From Neobacillus niacini (GTDB lineage Bacteria > Bacillota > Bacilli > Bacillales > Cytobacillaceae): a stretch of DNA of 64,000 nt. The position numbers and the translations under genes are program-made. Position 1 is the stretch's first letter. Each line of letters opens with the position of its first letter. The notes beneath the pieces were generated by a model. It had not been told where the DNA came from, searched no databases, and saw only the letters and a list, made by a program, of their open reading frames with translations. The stretch spans positions 1,682,001 to 1,746,000 of the forward strand of contig NZ_JAUSZN010000001.1 of the NCBI RefSeq assembly GCF_030817595.1, read 5' to 3'. Shown here one piece after another: positions 60,588-64,000 of the stretch.

Positions 60588-61450
60588 TAATGGCCCCCCT
60601 TTGAAAACAGACCTGTAGGTTTAACAGATAGTATTAGAACGAGGAGGACGAAGGCAATGATATCCTTATAATCATTGGAAATATAGGTTGCCCCTAAACT
60701 TTCACTAAATCCTAAAATATAGCCGCCTAAAATGGCTCCAGGTACACTTCCCATACCGCCAAGGATGATGATAACAAACGCTTTTAAAATGACTAGCTGT
60801 CCCATCGCTGGAAATACAAGATTGATAGGTGCACTTAACGACGCAGCAATAGCGGCTAAACCACCCGATATCATGAATGTAAGCATGGCGACTCTATTCG
60901 TGTTGATTCCTACTAAATTTGCACCTTCTCGATTTTGTGACATTGCAATAATGGTTGAACCGGTAAAAGTTTTTTTCAAGAATAAAGTTAGTAGAATCAT
61001 AACGACTATGGCAGAAATAACAATAAGCAAGCGCTGCATAGTAAACGTTAATCCAAAAATCTGTACAACTTGACCATATGGAGTTGGCATGCTTTGGAAT
61101 TCTGCCCCCCAGACGAATTGAGCGAAAGCTTCTAAGAATAAGAGGATCCCAATCGCTGCAATCTTATCATGGATCGGCGGCGCTTCTCTAAGAGGATGGA
61201 AAACAAATCGTTCCATAAAGACACCTATCATACCAACAACCAAAATCGATACAAATATAGCAATCCAGTAATGTAACCCGTATTTGGTCATCATCGTTAA
61301 CGTTATGTATCCACCCATCATATAGAGCGCACCGTGTGCAAAATTCGGTATGTGGAGGATCCCATAAACGAGTGTTAAGCCTAAAGCCACCAGACTGTAA
61401 ACGCTTCCAATTGTCAAGCCGTTAAATAATTGCTGAATAAGAATCTCCAT
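60587..61450 (-). CDS. livH: Liv-type ABC transporter permease (LivH class)
   Basis: A 287-residue permease with about eight helices; LFNGLTIGSVYSLVALGLTL, YGILHIPNFAHGALYMMGGY and AMSQNREGANLVGINTNRVA are LivH hallmarks. ATG 61450 follows AAGGAGGGAA. It is the first transporter gene after a 150-bp gap holding a hairpin (61482-61515), so a promoter for the transporter may lie there, or the thiolase transcript may read through. Confidence 0.93.
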   Translation of the reverse strand: MEILIQQLFNGLTIGSVYSLVALGLTLVYGILHIPNFAHGALYMMGGYITLTMMTKYGLHYWIAIFVSILVVGMIGVFMERFVFHPLREAPPIHDKIAAIGILLFLEAFAQFVWGAEFQSMPTPYGQVVQIFGLTFTMQRLLIVISAIVVMILLTLFLKKTFTGSTIIAMSQNREGANLVGINTNRVAMLTFMISGGLAAIAASLSAPINLVFPAMGQLVILKAFVIIILGGMGSVPGAILGGYILGFSESLGATYISNDYKDIIAFVLLVLILSVKPTGLFSKGGH

Positions 61451-61600
61451 TGGTTCCCTCCTTCTTTATCCAACGATTTCATATGGGAGCAAACCCGAGA
61501 TTGGCTACTCCCATAAGGCATTACTGACCCTTATAAAGTTTTAAAACATTCACATTAAGAAGATGGAAAATAGTGTCCATTATTTCTGCCTTAAACACTT

Positions 61601-62770
61601 TTACTCTCTTTCGATTATAGTAGCGATCCCTTGACCCCCACCAATACAAGCCGTTATGAGCGCATATCTTCCATTTGAACGTTTAAGTTCATAAACTGCT
61701 TTGGTTGCTAAGATGGCGCCTGTTGCTCCAAGTGGATGACCATGTGCGATGGCACCGCCATTGATATTTACTTTATTCAAATCCATATTAAGCTCACGAT
61801 TACACGCAAGTACCTGTGCTGCAAAAGCTTCATTGATTTCTATCAGATCCATGTCGGCTATAGAAAGTCCAGCCTTTTCTATAACTTTCCTTACGGCAGG
61901 AACAGGTCCAATTCCCATGATATTAGGATCAACCCCTGCAATTGCATAAGAACGGATAACCGCTAGCGGCGTGATAGCTAATTCCTCTGCTTTTTCTCTA
62001 GACATAATCACAAGAGCGGACGCTCCATCATTTAATCCGGAGCTATTACCGGCGGTTACAGTACCGCCTTTGAGGAAAGCTGGCTGTAGCTTTGACAATG
62101 CCTCAATCGTCGTTTGCGGGCGTGGATGTTCATCTGTTTTAAAGATGAATGGTTCACCCTTTTTTACTGGAATGGAGATCGGAACGATTTGTTCATTAAA
62201 GCGTCCTTCTTCCATAGCAGACTTCATACGCTGTTGGCTCGTCTGCGCAAATTCATCCTGTTCTTCTCTCGTAATCTTATATTTTTTAACTAGATTTTCA
62301 GCTGTTATTCCCATAGGAGGATCTCCGATGTCGTTTGGTGATAGTTGTGATTTCCTAAAGCTTGGGGGCGTAGCGCTATATGGCTTTTCTGGGCGATCCA
62401 TCAAATACGGAGCCCGGCTCATACTTTCCGTACCACCGGCAATAAAGATATCACCATCGCCAGCCCAAATAGCTTGTGCTGCCAGATTAATGGCATTTAT
62501 TCCGGAACCGCACTGGCGATCTACCGTTAAACCAGGTAAATTTATTGATAGTCCTGTCTGTAATGCTGTTAATCTAGCAATATTTCCCCCGCCTGATAAA
62601 ACATTCCCAAAGATAACATCATCTATCATTTCTGGATCAATATTTGCGCGCTTCACGGCTTCTTTCATTACCTCTGTACCTAACACATGCGCTGGAATCG
62701 TTGCAAGAGCACCACCTTGCCTGCCAATTGCTGTCCTTACAGCTGAGACGATAACTGCATCCCTTTTCAT
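61601..62770 (-). CDS. Acetyl-CoA acetyltransferase (thiolase)
   Basis: A 389-residue thiolase that cleaves 3-oxoacyl-CoA (or condenses acetyl-CoA). The nucleophilic Cys is in VDRQCGSGINAINLA (about 89), the His in NINGGAIAHGHPLGATGA (about 345-347), and the second Cys in ITACIGGGQGIA. Full length for the family. It lies between the Liv-type transporter and an SDR gene, suggesting beta-oxidation-like breakdown of the imported acid. Confidence 0.94.
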   Translation of the reverse strand: MKRDAVIVSAVRTAIGRQGGALATIPAHVLGTEVMKEAVKRANIDPEMIDDVIFGNVLSGGGNIARLTALQTGLSINLPGLTVDRQCGSGINAINLAAQAIWAGDGDIFIAGGTESMSRAPYLMDRPEKPYSATPPSFRKSQLSPNDIGDPPMGITAENLVKKYKITREEQDEFAQTSQQRMKSAMEEGRFNEQIVPISIPVKKGEPFIFKTDEHPRPQTTIEALSKLQPAFLKGGTVTAGNSSGLNDGASALVIMSREKAEELAITPLAVIRSYAIAGVDPNIMGIGPVPAVRKVIEKAGLSIADMDLIEINEAFAAQVLACNRELNMDLNKVNINGGAIAHGHPLGATGAILATKAVYELKRSNGRYALITACIGGGQGIATIIERE

Positions 62771-62801
62771 TTCTCTTCACCCCTTCTATCAAGTGATTAC
62801 T

Positions 62802-63575
62802 CTACATAGCGTGTGCGCCGCCATCCACAACAACAATGTCTCCTGTGATAAAATCAGATGCGGGTGCCGCTAGGAATAATGCTACTCCTTTTAGGTCAGT
62901 ATCTGAACCAAACTTACGCAATGGAGTGCCTTGTAGAATCCCTTCGCCGCCCTTCTCTAGCAATCCCTTTGACATTTTCGTAGGGAAAAACCCTGGCGCT
63001 ATTGCATTGACATAAACACCGTGCGGACCCCATTTAACCGCTAAATCCTTTGTAAAAGTAATGACTGCTCCTTTAGAAGTATTGTAGCCAATCGCATTCA
63101 TATAATCAGGATTACTTCCCTTAAGACCTGCTACAGAGGCAATGTTTATGATTTTTCCTGATTTTTGCTCTAGCATAACTTTTCCCACAGTCTGTGACAT
63201 AAGGAATGTTCCTGTTACATTGACGTCGATTACTTTCTTCCAAGCCTCAAGCGGCATTTCTTCAGCAAGTGCCCCCCAAGTCGCACCACTATTATTTACT
63301 AAGATATCGATTCTCCCAAACCTTTCTAACGTAAAGTCAACTACATTCTTTACATCCTCTGGATTGGTTACATCACATTTTATAGCAAGGCTATCCACAC
63401 CGATTTTCTTTAATCCTTCACTTACTTCCTGACACGCCTCAAGTCTCCTTGAACATACCACTACATTGGCACCGGCCTCCGCAAATCCTTCAGCGATTTG
63501 CTGACCTAGACCTCGTCCACCACCAGTCACAATGGCAACCTTTCCTGTTAAATCAAATAACTCTTTTACATGCAT
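62802..63575 (-). CDS. Short-chain dehydrogenase/reductase
   Basis: A 257-residue classical SDR. It has the NAD(P) motif VTGGGRGLGQQIAEGF (about 15-30), NNSGATWG, the catalytic Ser-Tyr-Lys as IINIASVAG...YNTSKGA (Tyr about 158, Lys about 162), and the end ASDFITGDIVVVDGG. It is nearest to 3-oxoacyl-ACP reductase or gluconate 5-dehydrogenase types; between two thiolase genes, a 3-hydroxyacyl-CoA dehydrogenase function is likely. ATG 63575 follows ATAGGAGGAAA. Confidence 0.9.
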   Translation of the reverse strand: MHVKELFDLTGKVAIVTGGGRGLGQQIAEGFAEAGANVVVCSRRLEACQEVSEGLKKIGVDSLAIKCDVTNPEDVKNVVDFTLERFGRIDILVNNSGATWGALAEEMPLEAWKKVIDVNVTGTFLMSQTVGKVMLEQKSGKIINIASVAGLKGSNPDYMNAIGYNTSKGAVITFTKDLAVKWGPHGVYVNAIAPGFFPTKMSKGLLEKGGEGILQGTPLRKFGSDTDLKGVALFLAAPASDFITGDIVVVDGGAHAM

Positions 63576-63621
63576 CGACGTTTCCTCCTATAACCATATT
63601 TACTTACTCTATTAAGATTTT

Positions 63622-63643
63622 ACATACTAACTAGTTAGTATGT
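63622..63643. promoter_or_regulatory. Perfect 22-bp palindrome, likely TetR-type operator
   Basis: The centre reads ATACTAACTAGTTAGTAT and symmetry continues for two more bases on each side. It lies 47 bp upstream of the SDR gene in the 152-bp gap after the second thiolase gene. Length and symmetry fit a TetR-family repressor of fatty-acid or aromatic-acid use. Confidence 0.8.
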
Positions 63644-63727
63644 TACTAAAGACATAATATACAAAATATTTGTAATATTCAATACTATTCTTTCACCAAA
63701 TTTCTCGTTTCTATTGGTAAAAAAAAT

Positions 63728-64000
63728 TCAAATCAGCTCTACCATGATGGCCATGCCTTGGCCACCGCCGACACATAGGGTAGCGATACCCCTTTTTTGC
63801 TGACGACGAATCAATTCATACACTAAAGCTGTCATGATCTTTGCCCCGGAAGCGCCAAGTGGATGTCCAAGTGCAATGGCACCGCCATTGACGTTTACCT
63901 TTGCCTTATCTAAATTTAATTCTCGTATTACAGCTATTGCCTGGGAGGCGAATGCCTCATTTAATTCAAATAAGTCAATATCCTCAAGTGATAGATTAGT
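63728..64000 (-). CDS. Thiolase, C-terminal 90 codons (cut by window edge)
   Basis: The minus-strand frame is open from the right edge to TGA at 63728. It reads [39 protein letters not shown] (active-site His) and [17 protein letters not shown] (second catalytic Cys), the end of an acetyl-CoA acetyltransferase-type thiolase. It is a second thiolase next to the SDR and full thiolase; the remainder lies outside the window. Confidence 0.93.
   Translation of the reverse strand, partial: TNLSLEDIDLFELNEAFASQAIAVIRELNLDKAKVNVNGGAIALGHPLGASGAKIMTALVYELIRRQQKRGIATLCVGGGQGMAIMVELI

Overview
The window looks like the chromosome of an endospore-forming, low-GC Gram-positive bacterium of the Bacillaceae (Bacillus/Neobacillus-like). 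Supporting signs are strong AGGAGG-type ribosome binding sites with frequent GTG/TTG starts, a spore-coat transglutaminase (Tgl), homologues of B. subtilis YwaC, PpaC, MpfA/YhdP, YfmT, YxiO and GtaB, a CcpA cre site, and short intergenic repeats. Genus-level placement is inference.

Layout. (1) 1-20.9 kb is mostly housekeeping: the 5' part of hutU; an AraC-type regulator with a degenerate receiver domain; a UDP-glucuronate block (galU-ugd) followed by an apparent spore-surface block (HipA-like kinase, GT4 glycosyltransferase, YrzF/YbdM-like kinase with a Gly-Arg-Asp repeat tail); an Atg22/UMF1-type transporter; an ATP-grasp enzyme; an SRAP abasic-site protein; a flavodoxin; a PhoD-like phosphatase; CsoR; the alarmone synthetase YwaC; a TetR regulator with two operator-like sites; and tgl. 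(2) 21-47.7 kb is a large aromatic-catabolism island. One minus-strand operon carries a 4-hydroxycinnamoyl-CoA hydratase/lyase, a FerA-like NDP-forming acyl-CoA synthetase, an acyl-CoA dehydrogenase, an NTF2/SnoaL-fold protein and an MFS transporter. Next to it is a Rieske dioxygenase alpha/beta pair with an apparent dehydrogenase remnant. A second minus-strand operon carries a fumarylacetoacetase-family hydrolase, gentisate 1,2-dioxygenase, an FAD monooxygenase, an aldehyde dehydrogenase, a lignostilbene-dioxygenase-like enzyme, a second NTF2-fold protein and a complete peptide-type ABC transporter with two binding proteins. Two IclR regulators and a vanillin-dehydrogenase-like gene lie on the plus strand. 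Five copies of one 16-bp dyad (TGAGTTnnnTAACTCA-like) sit in the promoter regions of these units and tie them into one probable regulon. (3) 47.7-51.5 kb is housekeeping: an MpfA-type magnesium exporter with an unusual leader, a MerR regulator, a DUF3231 protein and Mn-dependent pyrophosphatase. (4) 51.5-64 kb is a second catabolic run on the minus strand: thiolase, SDR, thiolase, Liv-type ABC transporter, acyl-CoA ligase, R2lox oxidase, aldehyde dehydrogenase and Fe-dependent alcohol dehydrogenase.

How the genes may work together. In region 2 I infer a route for lignin-derived phenylpropanoids and stilbene-type dimers. The NTF2-fold proteins resemble, by family and context, the gamma-formaldehyde lyases (LdpA/PcfL) that make lignostilbenes in sphingomonads. 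The carotenoid-oxygenase-family enzyme has the four iron His and the Phe59/Tyr101/Lys134 set of lignostilbene dioxygenases and would split the stilbene into hydroxybenzaldehydes. The aldehyde dehydrogenases would oxidise these. The CoA synthetase, acyl-CoA dehydrogenase and hydratase/lyase would feed (dihydro)cinnamic acids into the same aldehydes, and a gentisate branch would open the ring. In region 4 the ferritin-like oxidase R2lox, whose physiological role is unknown, is embedded with alcohol, aldehyde and CoA-ligase steps, which suggests it may carry out the first oxidation of a substrate that ends in beta-oxidation. No RNA genes, CRISPR arrays, insertion sequences or prophage genes were recognised.
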